Shown here: positions 7,275-15,951 of the stretch, one piece after another | How the letters are laid out: each line of letters begins with the position of its first letter | How positions within the stretch are numbered: the first letter of the stretch is position 1 | NCBI RefSeq assembly: GCF_000336755.1 | Contig: NZ_AOLK01000022.1 | Coordinates: forward strand, 44,276 to 108,275 | DNA length: 64,000 nucleotides | Direction of reading: 5' to 3' | From: Haloferax elongans ATCC BAA-1513 | GTDB lineage: Archaea > Halobacteriota > Halobacteria > Halobacteriales > Haloferacaceae | The notes under the pieces: model-generated | What the model was told of the DNA's origin: nothing | Databases searched by the model: none | What the model saw: only the letters and a program-made list of their open reading frames with translations | Translations under genes and position numbers: made by a program

Positions 7275-8408
7275 ATGGTCACTTTGGAATCGGTCGGCTT
7301 CGAGTCCGACCTGAGCCTGTTCAAGTACGACACGTTCGAGCAGCTCCCCGAGAGCCACCGCGAACTCGACGAAGAAGAGCGGTCTCGACGTATCGAGGCT
7401 GCTCGCGAGGCCCTCGGCGACGACGTCATCGTCCTCGGCCACAACTACCAGCGCCGGGAAATCGTCGAGCACGCCGACTTCATCGGCGACTCGTACGAAC
7501 TCTCGAAGCGCGCGGCCGAGTCTGACGCGGAGTACGTGGTCTTCGCCGGTGTGACGTTCATGGCCGAGAGCGCCGACATCATCACCGACGACGACCAGAC
7601 GGTTATCCTCCCGTCGATGGAGGCGTCGTGTCCGATGGCCGGGATGGCTGAGGCGGTGCAGGTCGATTCCGCGTGGGAAGACCTCGTTTCCGGAACCGGC
7701 GGGAAGGACGTGATTCCGGTGACGTACATGAACTCCTACGCCGACCTGAAGGCCTTTTGTGCCTCCCACGGCGGCCTTATCTGTACCTCCTCGAACGCCG
7801 CCGACGCCTTCGAGTGGGCCTTCGAGCGCGGTGACGTCGTTCTCTTCCTCCCCGACAAGCACCTCGGCCGCAACACGGCGAACGACCTCGGTATCGACGA
7901 GGTCGTCGAGTGGGACCCGTGGGCAGGCGGCGTCGCCGAAGGGGAAGCCACCTCCGAACTCGAAGACGCGGAAGTCGTCCTCTGGGATGGCTACTGCCAA
8001 GTTCACGAGCGGTTCCGCGTCAGCCACGTCGAGGAAGCACAGGAAGACGGCGCACAGGTCGTCGTCCACCCCGAGTGCCGCCCGGAAGTCGTCGCGGCCG
8101 CCGACGAAGTCGGCTCGACGAGCCACATCTGCGACGTTATCGAGAACGCGGAACCGGGCGAACACTGGGCCATCGGGACCGAAGTCCACCTCGCGCGACA
8201 CCTCGCGCGCTGGCATCCCGAGGTCAACGTTGACCCGCTCTGCGGTGACGCCTGTATGGACTGCAACGCCATGCGGCAAATCGACCCGAACTACCTGACG
8301 TGGGTCCTCGAAGAACTGGCCGACGGGCGTGAGCCGAACGTCGTCTCGGTCGCGCCCGAAGAGAAGGAACTGGCCGAAGTCGCCCTCGAACGGATGTTAG
8401 AGCTATGA
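7275..8408 (+). CDS. nadA: Quinolinate synthase A
   Basis: 377-residue iron-sulfur enzyme that condenses iminoaspartate with dihydroxyacetone phosphate to quinolinate in de novo NAD synthesis. The three conserved 4Fe-4S ligands are visible: Cys119 in EASCPMA, Cys241 in WDGYCQVHE and the C-terminal cluster CGDACMDC (323-330). Other signatures are LGHNYQRREIVEHAD (54-68), YMNSYADLKA (151-160) and TSSNA. It overlaps nadB by four bases (ATGA), and nadB overlaps nadC, so substrate iminoaspartate and product quinolinate are handled by co-translated neighbours. The N-terminal 40 residues are an acidic extension typical of halophile versions. Confidence 0.97.
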   Translation: MVTLESVGFESDLSLFKYDTFEQLPESHRELDEEERSRRIEAAREALGDDVIVLGHNYQRREIVEHADFIGDSYELSKRAAESDAEYVVFAGVTFMAESADIITDDDQTVILPSMEASCPMAGMAEAVQVDSAWEDLVSGTGGKDVIPVTYMNSYADLKAFCASHGGLICTSSNAADAFEWAFERGDVVLFLPDKHLGRNTANDLGIDEVVEWDPWAGGVAEGEATSELEDAEVVLWDGYCQVHERFRVSHVEEAQEDGAQVVVHPECRPEVVAAADEVGSTSHICDVIENAEPGEHWAIGTEVHLARHLARWHPEVNVDPLCGDACMDCNAMRQIDPNYLTWVLEELADGREPNVVSVAPEEKELAEVALERMLEL

Positions 8409-9955
8409 AGACGGACGTACTCGTCGTCGGGTCCGGAATCGCCGGGTGCGCCGCCGCGCTCACCGCCGCACGCGAGGGTGCGGACGTGCTCGTAGTGACG
8501 AAAGCGAGCGAACCCGAGGACGCGAACACCGACTGGGCGCAGGGCGGCATCGCCGTCACGCAGTCCGACCCCAAATCGTTCGCGGCCGACGTGTGCCGCG
8601 CCAGCGACGATACCGCCGACCCCGACGCGGTCGACGTACTCGTCTCCGAGGCCGCGGACGTCGTGAACGACGTCCTCGTGGACACCCTCGACGTAGACTT
8701 CGACAGAGCAGGCACATCGAGTTCCGAGGACGACGATTTTGCACTCGCCCGCGAAGCGGGCCACTCCGAGCGCCGCATCCTCCACGTGGACGCCAGCACC
8801 GGCGAGCACATCCTCCGGCCGTTCCTCGCGTACCTCTCGGACCACGAGGGCGTCACCATCCGCGACGACACCGCCGCACTCTCGCTGTTGACGGAGGAGG
8901 GCGTCGTTCGCGGAGCGGTTACGCTCCGCGACGGCGAGGTCGAACCGGTCTTCGCCGGAACGACGATTCTCGCGACGGGCGGCATCGGTGCCTGTTACGA
9001 GACATCGACCAACCCGCCGGGTGCGACCGGCGACGGCATCGCCATGGCCGCGCTCGCCGGAGCCACCGTCTCGGACATGCAGTACGTGCAGTTCCACCCG
9101 ACCGCTTACGACCCGCGTTCGGACCCGAACGCCGCCGCCGCCGAGGCTGACGACGCGCCCGAACCCTTCCTCGTGAGCGAGGCAGTCCGCGGCGAAGGGG
9201 CAGTCCTCAGAAATGCCGACGGCGAGCGATTCATGCCCGATGTCCACGAGGACGCCGAACTCGCACCCCGAGACGTGGTCGCCCGCACCGTCGCCAGCGA
9301 GCGAGACGCAACTGGGCGTGTCGTGCTCGACGTGTCGCCACTCGACTTCCGCGACGAGTTCCCTGACCTCGCCGACCTCTGCGACGACCGGGGTGTGGAC
9401 CCCGACGACGGGATTCCTGTCGCACCTAGCGAACACTTCCTCTGCGGCGGCGTCGCCGTGGACGACCGCGGGCGAACCACGCTGGACCGACTCTTCGCAG
9501 TCGGCGAGTGCGCCCGAACCGGCGTCCACGGAGCCAACCGACTCGCCTCGACGAGCCTCCTCGAAGGGCTTGTCTGGGGGACTCGCGCTGGCGAGGCTGC
9601 GGCCGAACAGGGCCGGGGAGCGGCGCGGGAAATCGAATACGTCGCGCCCGACGACCGCGACCCCGCGCTTCCGAAGGAATTCACCGAAAAGAAGTTCGAC
9701 CGCCTCGGCGAGACGATGGACCAGTACGTGAGCGTCGAACGAACACCGGACGGCCTGCGTTCCGCCCGAGCGCGCATCCGGCGACTGAAGGGCGAAGCCG
9801 ACGCGTACGCCCGAACACGTGTGTCGCGGTCGCTGTTCGAACTCAGAAACGCGTGTATCTGTTCACTCCTCGTCGCCCGCGCCGCCTCAGAAGCACCGTC
9901 CGCCGGATGCCATCGCCTGACCGAGTCTGAAGAGGCCATCCATGCTGACGACTGA
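8405..9955 (+). CDS. nadB: L-aspartate oxidase
   Basis: 516-residue flavoprotein that oxidises L-aspartate to iminoaspartate, the substrate of NadA. An N-terminal FAD Rossmann motif, VVGSGIAGCAAALTAA (6-21), is followed by NTDWAQGGIAV, the substrate-capping region with VQFHPTAY, and GANRLASTSLLEGLVWG near residue 380. These are hallmarks of the succinate dehydrogenase/fumarate reductase flavoprotein family in its NadB form. The C-terminal helical domain is present. The ATGA overlap with nadA and a 14-bp overlap with nadC make an operon certain. Confidence 0.95.
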   Translation: MKTDVLVVGSGIAGCAAALTAAREGADVLVVTKASEPEDANTDWAQGGIAVTQSDPKSFAADVCRASDDTADPDAVDVLVSEAADVVNDVLVDTLDVDFDRAGTSSSEDDDFALAREAGHSERRILHVDASTGEHILRPFLAYLSDHEGVTIRDDTAALSLLTEEGVVRGAVTLRDGEVEPVFAGTTILATGGIGACYETSTNPPGATGDGIAMAALAGATVSDMQYVQFHPTAYDPRSDPNAAAAEADDAPEPFLVSEAVRGEGAVLRNADGERFMPDVHEDAELAPRDVVARTVASERDATGRVVLDVSPLDFRDEFPDLADLCDDRGVDPDDGIPVAPSEHFLCGGVAVDDRGRTTLDRLFAVGECARTGVHGANRLASTSLLEGLVWGTRAGEAAAEQGRGAAREIEYVAPDDRDPALPKEFTEKKFDRLGETMDQYVSVERTPDGLRSARARIRRLKGEADAYARTRVSRSLFELRNACICSLLVARAASEAPSAGCHRLTESEEAIHADD

Positions 9956-10757
9956 GACGATAGAACACTGGCTCGCAGAGGACGTGGGCCACCACGACGT
10001 GACGAACCACGTCCCCGGCGAGACGACCGGGAGGCTCGTCTCCCGCGAGTCTGGCGTCGCCGCCGGTCTCGACGCTGCTGTCGCCGTCTTCGACTACCTC
10101 GACGTGGAGGCGGAAGCGATGGTCGAGGATGGTGCTCGGATCGAACCTGACGACGTGGTGCTCCGCGTCGAGGGACCTGCACAGGACGTGCTTCGCGGCG
10201 AACGCGTCGCGGTGAACGTGGCCGGTCACGCGTCGGGAATCGCCACGGTGACGCGCGATGCGGTCGACCGCGCTCACGAAGTCGACGATTCGGTTCGAGT
10301 CGCAGCGACGCGAAAGACCACGCCCGGGCTTCGAGGCATCGAGAAGCGCGCAGTCGTCGCTGGCGGCGGCGACACACACCGACTCACTCTCTCGGGGATG
10401 GTCATGGTCAAGGACAACCACATCACCGAACTCGGCATCGAGGAAGCCGTCTCCCGCTTCAGAGAACGCGCCTCGTTCGCGACGAAGATAGAAGTCGAAG
10501 CCGAGTCGCCGGAGATGGGCGCACGCGCTGCCGAGGCCGGAGCCGACATCGTCATGTTCGACAATCTCCCGCCGGAGCGCGTGGCCGAAGGCGTCGAACT
10601 CCTCCCGGAGGGAACCCTCTCGGAAGCCAGTGGCGGCATCACGCTCGAAACCCTTCCTGACTACGCCGCGACCGGTGTCGACGTCGTCTCGATGGGGTGG
10701 CTGACCCACAGCGCGCCGAGTCTGGACTTCTCCTTCCGAACGGGCGAAAACGAGTAG
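9942..10757 (+). CDS. nadC: Nicotinate-nucleotide pyrophosphorylase (carboxylating)
   Basis: 271-residue quinolinate phosphoribosyltransferase that makes nicotinate mononucleotide from quinolinate and PRPP, completing the nad operon. The conserved basic active site is visible as ATRKTTPGLR and EKRAVVAGGG, with GDTHRLTLSG and MVKDNHI. Then follow EVEAES, IVMFDNLPP and EASGGI at the phosphate-binding end of the alpha/beta barrel. The start lies 14 bp within nadB. Length and motif order are normal for the family. Confidence 0.96.
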   Translation: MLTTETIEHWLAEDVGHHDVTNHVPGETTGRLVSRESGVAAGLDAAVAVFDYLDVEAEAMVEDGARIEPDDVVLRVEGPAQDVLRGERVAVNVAGHASGIATVTRDAVDRAHEVDDSVRVAATRKTTPGLRGIEKRAVVAGGGDTHRLTLSGMVMVKDNHITELGIEEAVSRFRERASFATKIEVEAESPEMGARAAEAGADIVMFDNLPPERVAEGVELLPEGTLSEASGGITLETLPDYAATGVDVVSMGWLTHSAPSLDFSFRTGENE

Positions 10758-10793
10758 CGTCGCACTGCGTCGCATCGCGTCGACCGGTTCGGG

Positions 10794-10820
10794 CGGCCGA
10801 CCGCGTCGGTCGGTCGGCCG
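10794..10820 (+). terminator. Strong GC hairpin after nadC
   Basis: CGGCCGACCG (10794-10803) and CGGTCGGCCG (10811-10820) are perfectly complementary 10-bp arms with a 7-base loop, 37 bp after the nadC stop. Before it, GCGTCGCA-type units repeat three times (about 10758-10780). No T-tract follows, so it could be an RNA-stabilising 3' structure or a control element of the MFS gene rather than a terminator. Confidence 0.4.
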
Positions 10821-10883
10821 TCCGCATTGGCCAGTCGCCCGCAGTCCGGCAGTTTCATTCCTTCGGCGGGCGCGGTGAGGGCA

Positions 10884-12077
10884 ATGGACGTGCTCCGGCG
10901 AGGGCGGCTTGCGACTCCTATCGCCAAATACTACGCCTACAAATCGACCGAGTTCGTCTCCTTTACCGCCGCTATCTGGATTCTGTTCGTTCGCTCGAAC
11001 GGGCTCTCGTTCGCCGAGGTCGGCGCGCTCAACAGCATCTGGTGGCTCGCCCTCGTCGGTGGCGAGATTCCGACCGGCTATCTCGGTGATAGGCTCGGTC
11101 GGCGGAACGCGATGGCACTCGGCACGGGAATTATCGCCGTCTCGACGGTCGCGATGGGCCTCTCGGAGACGTTCCTCCAGTTCGCCGTCGTCTACGCAAC
11201 CTGGGCAGTCGGCCAGACGTTCCGCTCCGGGAGTGGCGACGCCTGGCTTTACGACCTGCTCGACGAGACGAACGAAACGCACGAGTTCGCCAACGTACGT
11301 GGCCGCGCGACCGGCATTGGGCTTGCAATCGGGGCCGTGACGACCCTCGCCGGAGGCGTCGTCGCCGACGCGACGAACTACTCGGTTCCCTTCTTCGCCA
11401 CTGCGGTGGTGACGGCGCTCGGGGTTCCGATTCTCCTCTCGGTCCCGGAATCGGGCGGCAGTGACGATGGGTTCACCCCACGGACGGCCCTCCGCGTCAT
11501 CCGGGAGAAACTGACGCGTCCGCCACTCCGCGGCTTCGTGGTCTACTTCGCGCTCCTGTTCGGCGTCGTCAACATGGTCTATATCTTCGACCAGCCGATT
11601 CTCCGCGACGTGGCGCTCGAACTCGGAGTTCCGAGTTCGGCGACGAACACGGCAGTCAGTGCCTCCTACGCCGTCTTCTCGCTCGTCGCGGCCGCGGCGA
11701 CCTACCGTGCAGGCTGGATTGGCGACCGTCTCGGTGTCCGCCGGTGGTTTCTCCTCGCGCCGGTCGTCGTGGCTGCCTCGTACGCGGTGCTGCCGATTTT
11801 CGGCCCGCTCGCGTTCCCCGCGTTCGCCCTCGCCCGCGGCGTGACGAACGTCTCCGGCGTTCTCGGGAATCAGTACGTGAACGACCGCGTCGATTCTGTC
11901 GGCCGGGCAACCGTCCTCTCGGCAGCGGGGATGCTCTACTCGCTCGCAGTCGTCCCCTTCGAACTCGCGGGCGGCGTCGTCGCCGACATCGTCTCACCGA
12001 CCGGCGCGCTCGCGGCTTTCGGCGGGGTGCTGGTCGTCGGTGCGGGGATTCTGTGGGTCGTGGACCGGCCGGTGTGA
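10884..12077 (+). CDS. Major facilitator superfamily transporter
   Basis: 397-residue protein with about twelve hydrophobic segments. The MFS loop 2-3 motif is clear as GYLGDRLGRRNAMALG (about 66-81), and a weaker echo, GWIGDRLGVRRW, appears in the second half. This MFS_1 subgroup is drug/multidrug-like, but the substrate is unknown. The ATG at 10884 was preferred to an in-frame ATG 19 codons upstream, because MDVLRRGRLATPIAKYY is a normal cytosolic start and the upstream part overlaps the post-nadC hairpin region. It may be expressed with pyrF, whose start follows 58 bp later. Confidence 0.85.
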   Translation: MDVLRRGRLATPIAKYYAYKSTEFVSFTAAIWILFVRSNGLSFAEVGALNSIWWLALVGGEIPTGYLGDRLGRRNAMALGTGIIAVSTVAMGLSETFLQFAVVYATWAVGQTFRSGSGDAWLYDLLDETNETHEFANVRGRATGIGLAIGAVTTLAGGVVADATNYSVPFFATAVVTALGVPILLSVPESGGSDDGFTPRTALRVIREKLTRPPLRGFVVYFALLFGVVNMVYIFDQPILRDVALELGVPSSATNTAVSASYAVFSLVAAAATYRAGWIGDRLGVRRWFLLAPVVVAASYAVLPIFGPLAFPAFALARGVTNVSGVLGNQYVNDRVDSVGRATVLSAAGMLYSLAVVPFELAGGVVADIVSPTGALAAFGGVLVVGAGILWVVDRPV

Positions 12078-12135
12078 AGGGCGTCCCAGCGCCGAAGGGA
12101 AAACCCCTTACTCCCCGTCGTCGCACTCGGTTTCA

Positions 12136-12933
12136 ATGGGCTTCTTCGACGACCTTCGGTCCCGAATCGAGCAGGTAGACAGCGTCGTCTCCGTCGGCCT
12201 CGACGCCGACCTCGACCGTCTTCCGGAGCACCTTCTGGACAAGGACCTCCCGCGGTGGGCGTTCAACCGCCGCATCATCGACGCGACGCACGAACACGCG
12301 GCGGCGTACAAGCCGAACGCGGCGTTCTACGAGGACGCCGACGGCTGGCGCGCCCTCCGCGAGACGATTGCCTACGCACACGGCAAGGGCGTGCCCGTCC
12401 TCTTGGACGCCAAGCGCGCCGACATCGGCAACACGACGCGCAAGTACGCGAACCTGCTGGACGAGGCGGACGCCATCACCGTCAACCCCTACATGGGTCG
12501 CGACTCGATTCAGCCGTTCCTCGCCCGCGAGGACAAGGGTGTGTTCGTCCTCTGTCGCACCTCGAACCCCGGCGGTGCAGACCTCCAGTCGCTCGAACTC
12601 GAATCCGGCGAACCCCTCTACGAGCGCGTCGCCGCGCTCTGTGACCTCTGGAACGAAAACGGAAACGTCGGCCTCGTCGTTGGCGCGACCGGTCCCGACG
12701 AACTCGAACACATCCGCGAACAGGTTCCCGACCTCCCGTTCCTCGTCCCCGGCGTGGGTGCACAGGGCGGCGACGCCGAGGCGGCCGTCGAATTCGGTCT
12801 CGCCGACGGCGTCGGTCTCGTGAACTCCTCGCGGGGTATCATCTTCGCTGGCGAGGACCAAGGCGAGGACTTCGACAAAGCCGCCGGACAGGCGGCGAAG
12901 CGTCTCAAGAACCGACTGAATCAGTACCGGTAA
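12136..12933 (+). CDS. pyrF: Orotidine 5'-phosphate decarboxylase
   Basis: 265-residue OMP decarboxylase, the last step of UMP synthesis. It belongs to the longer subgroup known from mycobacteria and Myxococcus rather than the short E. coli type. The substrate-binding start is VGLDADLDRLP (20-30). The catalytic Asp-Lys-Asp tetrad segment is DAKRADIGNT (91-100). The phosphate-binding end is VPGVGAQGGD and VNSSRGIIFAG. The ATG at 12136 is taken although the frame is open farther upstream, because it begins the conserved MGFFDDL opening. Confidence 0.95.
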   Translation: MGFFDDLRSRIEQVDSVVSVGLDADLDRLPEHLLDKDLPRWAFNRRIIDATHEHAAAYKPNAAFYEDADGWRALRETIAYAHGKGVPVLLDAKRADIGNTTRKYANLLDEADAITVNPYMGRDSIQPFLAREDKGVFVLCRTSNPGGADLQSLELESGEPLYERVAALCDLWNENGNVGLVVGATGPDELEHIREQVPDLPFLVPGVGAQGGDAEAAVEFGLADGVGLVNSSRGIIFAGEDQGEDFDKAAGQAAKRLKNRLNQYR

Positions 12934-12979
12934 GCTGGCGTCTCGGTCGACGCCGATATTGCTGCTGTCGCCGATTCCG

Positions 12980-13096
12980 TCAGTCGACTAGCCCCTCCGA
13001 CCGGAGGTGCGCTTCTCGTTCTTCGACCGTCTCGAACGCTCGCCCGCACACGTCACAGACGAATTCGTCGTCTGTGTCAGATTCGACCTTGCCCAT
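12980..13096 (-). CDS. 38-residue zinc-finger-like microprotein
   Basis: ATG at 13096 to TGA at 12980-12982. The sequence contains VCDVCGRAF, then VEEREAHLRSEG, the first three ligands (C, C, H) and spacing of a C2H2 finger. The chain ends five residues after the final Gly, without the second histidine. A carboxylate may complete the site, or zinc may be shared in a dimer. The first 12 residues are acidic. It faces pyrF, with stops 46 bp apart, and is divergent from the J-domain gene. Such microproteins are common in haloarchaea and some regulate stress or biofilm behaviour; the role here is unknown. Confidence 0.6.
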   Translation of the reverse strand: MGKVESDTDDEFVCDVCGRAFETVEEREAHLRSEGLVD

Positions 13097-13187
13097 AATT
13101 CACACACGGGGGCGAACCCTATGACTGTACCTCGAACTGACCCTGTCCCAGCGAGACGTTTACCAGCGTGCGCCACCAACTACGAGC

Positions 13188-13733
13188 GTGGACCGGGAAC
13201 GACTCGTCTTGGGCCTCGCGGCGGTGTTCGCGGGCCTCACGATGCTGCTCGTGGTGTTGGCGTTCGTCTACCAACCGGTCTTGCTCCTCGTTGCCCTCCC
13301 GTTCGGCGCGACGACGTACTTCATGTACTCACACGCAAGCGGCCGACTCAAAGAGCGCTACCGCGGAAAACGTGTCCGCGCCGACGCCGCCGGGTTCGGA
13401 TTTCGCTCCGCGAGCGGGCGACAACAGCGTGCGACTGGTGGATTTGGTGCTGGTCCTCGCGGAGACCCGCAGGAAGGCCCCCGAGCAGGTCGATTCAGTG
13501 GCGCAGGCGGGGGACAGAACGGCCGACAGGGAGGCCCGCGCGTTCGACCACCTCGGTCGGGACTGAGCCGAAGCGAAGCACTTCGAACTCTCGGCCTCGA
13601 CGAAGATGCCTCACAGGCCGACGTCAAGGAGGCGTATCGCGAGCGCGTGAAGGAGACACACCCAGACGCAAAATCGGGAGACGAGAAGGCGTTCAAGCGC
13701 GTCACGCGGGCTTACGAACGCCTCTCGGAGTGA
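13188..13733 (+). CDS. Membrane-anchored J-domain protein
   Basis: 181-residue protein starting at GTG 13188. Two adjacent hydrophobic helices (about 6-26 and 28-46) form a hairpin anchor. They are followed by a Gly/Arg/Gln-rich flexible linker (70-120). The C-terminal J domain has LRTLGLDEDASQADVKEAY and the HPD signature in ETHPDAK, then FKRVTRAYERL. The J domain stimulates an Hsp70-type ATPase, so this could recruit DnaK to the membrane. It lacks the G/F region and zinc fingers of true DnaJ. No upstream gene is in the same operon. Confidence 0.8.
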   Translation: MDRERLVLGLAAVFAGLTMLLVVLAFVYQPVLLLVALPFGATTYFMYSHASGRLKERYRGKRVRADAAGFGFRSASGRQQRATGGFGAGPRGDPQEGPRAGRFSGAGGGQNGRQGGPRVRPPRSGLSRSEALRTLGLDEDASQADVKEAYRERVKETHPDAKSGDEKAFKRVTRAYERLSE

Positions 13734-13860
13734 TCTCACTGGGCGGTATCAAACTGCTGGCGGAAGCTTCGGAAATCAATAGACCACTTGATTGCTAAAT
13801 TGTCTCACGGTAAGTGATACCGCGGAAAGGGTTTTCACGGTCGGTTTCCTACGGCTTTCC

Positions 13861-15465
13861 ATGAGCGCGGATCGGGCCCCCCTCGAAGCGGCCCTCGAGC
13901 GCGGTGAGGAAGAAGGCGGAAACGTCGAATTCAAAGAACGCCTCACTCGCGCCGTTCACCTGTCTGATGGTCGGATGGAGTCGCTTGCTGCTCAGCTCCG
14001 TCACCGAGTGCTCTCCGGCGATGGCGTCGCCACCTACGTCGTTGGTGTCACCGACGACGGCGGTATCGCTGGCATTTCGCCGGACGACTTCTCCGAAACG
14101 ATGGACGTGCTTTCCCTACTCGCCGAAGAGGCGGGTGCGCACATCGAAGACGTCGAGACGTGGGGGGTCGGCGAGAGTGCCGAACGCGGCCTCGTCGGCG
14201 TCGCCACCATCCGCGAAGGCGCGATGCTCGACGTAGACGACGACCACATCGTCGTCGGCACCGCCGGCCACGTCGACCACGGGAAGTCGACGCTCGTCGG
14301 CTCGCTCGTCACTGGCCAGTCGGACGATGGTGACGGTGGGACGCGTTCGTTCCTCGACGTGCAACCGCACGAGGTCGAACGCGGCCTCTCGGCGGACCTC
14401 TCGTACGCCGTCTACGGCTTTTCTGAGGATGGCCCGGTCCACATGCGCAACCCGCACCGGAAATCCGACCGCGCGCAGGTCGTCCAAGAGGCCGACAGAC
14501 TCGTTTCGTTCGTCGACACTGTCGGCCACGAGCCGTGGCTTCGAACGACGATTCGCGGCCTCGTCGGCCAGCGACTCGACTACGGCCTGCTCGTCGTCGC
14601 TGCCGACGACGGCCCGACGCGAACGACTCGCGAGCACCTCGGCATCCTCCTCGCGATGGAACTGCCGACCGTCGTCGCCATCACCAAGACCGACGCGGTC
14701 TCAGACGCCCGAAGCGCAGAAGTCGAACGCGAGGTCGAACGGCTCCTTCGCGACGTTGGTCGAACCCCGCTCCGCGTCGAGCGCCACGGTGTCGACGCCG
14801 CCGTCGACGAAATCAACGAATCTGTCGTCCCCATCGTGATGACGAGCGCAGTGACGATGGACGGACTCGACAAACTCGACCACCTCTTCGAGTCGCTACC
14901 CAAGCGAAGCGCCGCAGAAGGCGACTTCCGCATGTACATCGACCGCACCTACTCGGTGACGGGCGTCGGGGCAGTCGCGTCGGGGACTGTCAACTCCGGC
15001 GCTGTCGAAGCTGGGGACGAACTGCTCCTCGGGCCGATGTCGGATGGGTCGTTCCGCGAGGTCGAGGTCCGGTCTATCGAGATGCACTACCACCGCGTCG
15101 ACAGAGCGAATGCGGGCCGAATCGTCGGCATCGCACTCAAAGGAGTCGACGAGTCCGAAATCCAGCGCGGGATGGTGCTCCTGCCTATCGATTCGAACCC
15201 GACCGCCGTCCGAGAGTTCGAAGCCGAGGTGATGGTCCTCAACCACCCGACGCGAATCCAAGACGGCTACGAACCGGTCGTCCACCTCGAAACCGCATCC
15301 GAGGCGGCTATCTTCCATCCCGAAGGCGGCCGGCTCCTGCCGGGCGATACGGGAACGACCCGAATCGAGTTCAAGTTCCGGCCGTACTTCGTCGAGGAGG
15401 GTCAGCGATTCGTCTTCCGTGAAGGCCGGTCGAAAGGCGTCGGGACCGTGACGAAGGTCGAATAA
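13861..15465 (+). CDS. GTPBP1-like translational GTPase family protein
   Basis: 534-residue GTPase. Residues 1-125 form an N-terminal domain (NVEFKERL, VVGVTDDGGIAGIS) also found in eukaryotic GTPBP1/2. The G domain has the P-loop GTAGHVDHGKST (133-144), DTVGHE as G3 and ITKTDA as G4. It is followed by EF-Tu-like domains 2 and 3 (VGAVASGTVNSGAVEAGDEL, then PTAVREFEAEVMVL). Archaeal GTPBP1-like proteins are related to EF-Tu/aEF1A and may act in mRNA decay or ribosome quality control; this is extrapolated from eukaryotic members. The ATG at 13861 was chosen over an in-frame upstream ATG, because the preceding 127 bp contain AT-rich inverted repeats and look non-coding. Confidence 0.85.
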   Translation: MSADRAPLEAALERGEEEGGNVEFKERLTRAVHLSDGRMESLAAQLRHRVLSGDGVATYVVGVTDDGGIAGISPDDFSETMDVLSLLAEEAGAHIEDVETWGVGESAERGLVGVATIREGAMLDVDDDHIVVGTAGHVDHGKSTLVGSLVTGQSDDGDGGTRSFLDVQPHEVERGLSADLSYAVYGFSEDGPVHMRNPHRKSDRAQVVQEADRLVSFVDTVGHEPWLRTTIRGLVGQRLDYGLLVVAADDGPTRTTREHLGILLAMELPTVVAITKTDAVSDARSAEVEREVERLLRDVGRTPLRVERHGVDAAVDEINESVVPIVMTSAVTMDGLDKLDHLFESLPKRSAAEGDFRMYIDRTYSVTGVGAVASGTVNSGAVEAGDELLLGPMSDGSFREVEVRSIEMHYHRVDRANAGRIVGIALKGVDESEIQRGMVLLPIDSNPTAVREFEAEVMVLNHPTRIQDGYEPVVHLETASEAAIFHPEGGRLLPGDTGTTRIEFKFRPYFVEEGQRFVFREGRSKGVGTVTKVE

Positions 15466-15951
15466 TCAGGGCTCGACCGCGACGTACCCGTCTTCTGCTC
15501 GCGTTGCCGCACCGAACAGCACCGCCCAGTCGAGCAGGCGCTCGACGCGAGTCCACCAGCGCGACTCCCAGCCTTCGGGGTCGCGGTGACGCTCCCAGTT
15601 CGGAACGGTCGGTTCGAACGCGTCGAAGACGGCGGCGGCGGACTGCGGGTGCTCGTCGAGGTCGTCAAGGACCTCCTGTGCGCCGAAGACGTGGTCGACA
15701 AAGGCGTCTCTGAGTTCCTCGTCTTCCCAGTCGTCGCGGATGCGCTCGAAGCCGCGGCTCGTCTCGCGGGCGAGGCCGAGCGACTGACAGAACACCAGCC
15801 AGTCGCGCCCCTCGTCGGGCGTCACGTCCAGCCGTTTGGCGAGGCGACCGCAACAGTCGTCTTCCGACCCCGGAATCAGCGGGACGGCGCGGTGGGCCTC
15901 CCACAGTCGGTCCAGCGAGTCCGGGGCGGGCGGGACCGGCTTTCGCCTCAC
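15466..15951 (-). CDS. Haloarchaeal conserved protein of unknown function, coupled to mch
   Basis: 161-residue acidic soluble protein starting at GTG 15951, which overlaps the mch stop by four bases (GTGA). It is largely helical and tryptophan-rich (DRLWEAHRAV, EGRDWLVFCQSL, GWESRWWTRVERLLDWAVLF). There is a Cys pair, DDCCGRL, near residue 33. No family with known function is recognised. Tight coupling to the methenyl-H4MPT cyclohydrolase suggests a role in C1 metabolism or simply co-expression. Its stop abuts the stop of the convergent GTPase gene. Confidence 0.65.
   Translation of the reverse strand: MRRKPVPPAPDSLDRLWEAHRAVPLIPGSEDDCCGRLAKRLDVTPDEGRDWLVFCQSLGLARETSRGFERIRDDWEDEELRDAFVDHVFGAQEVLDDLDEHPQSAAAVFDAFEPTVPNWERHRDPEGWESRWWTRVERLLDWAVLFGAATRAEDGYVAVEP

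Noticed and set aside
9843..11282. A 479-codon minus-strand frame across nadC and the MFS gene
   Set aside because: It crosses two well-supported genes and the intergenic hairpin, and the composition is non-haloarchaeal.
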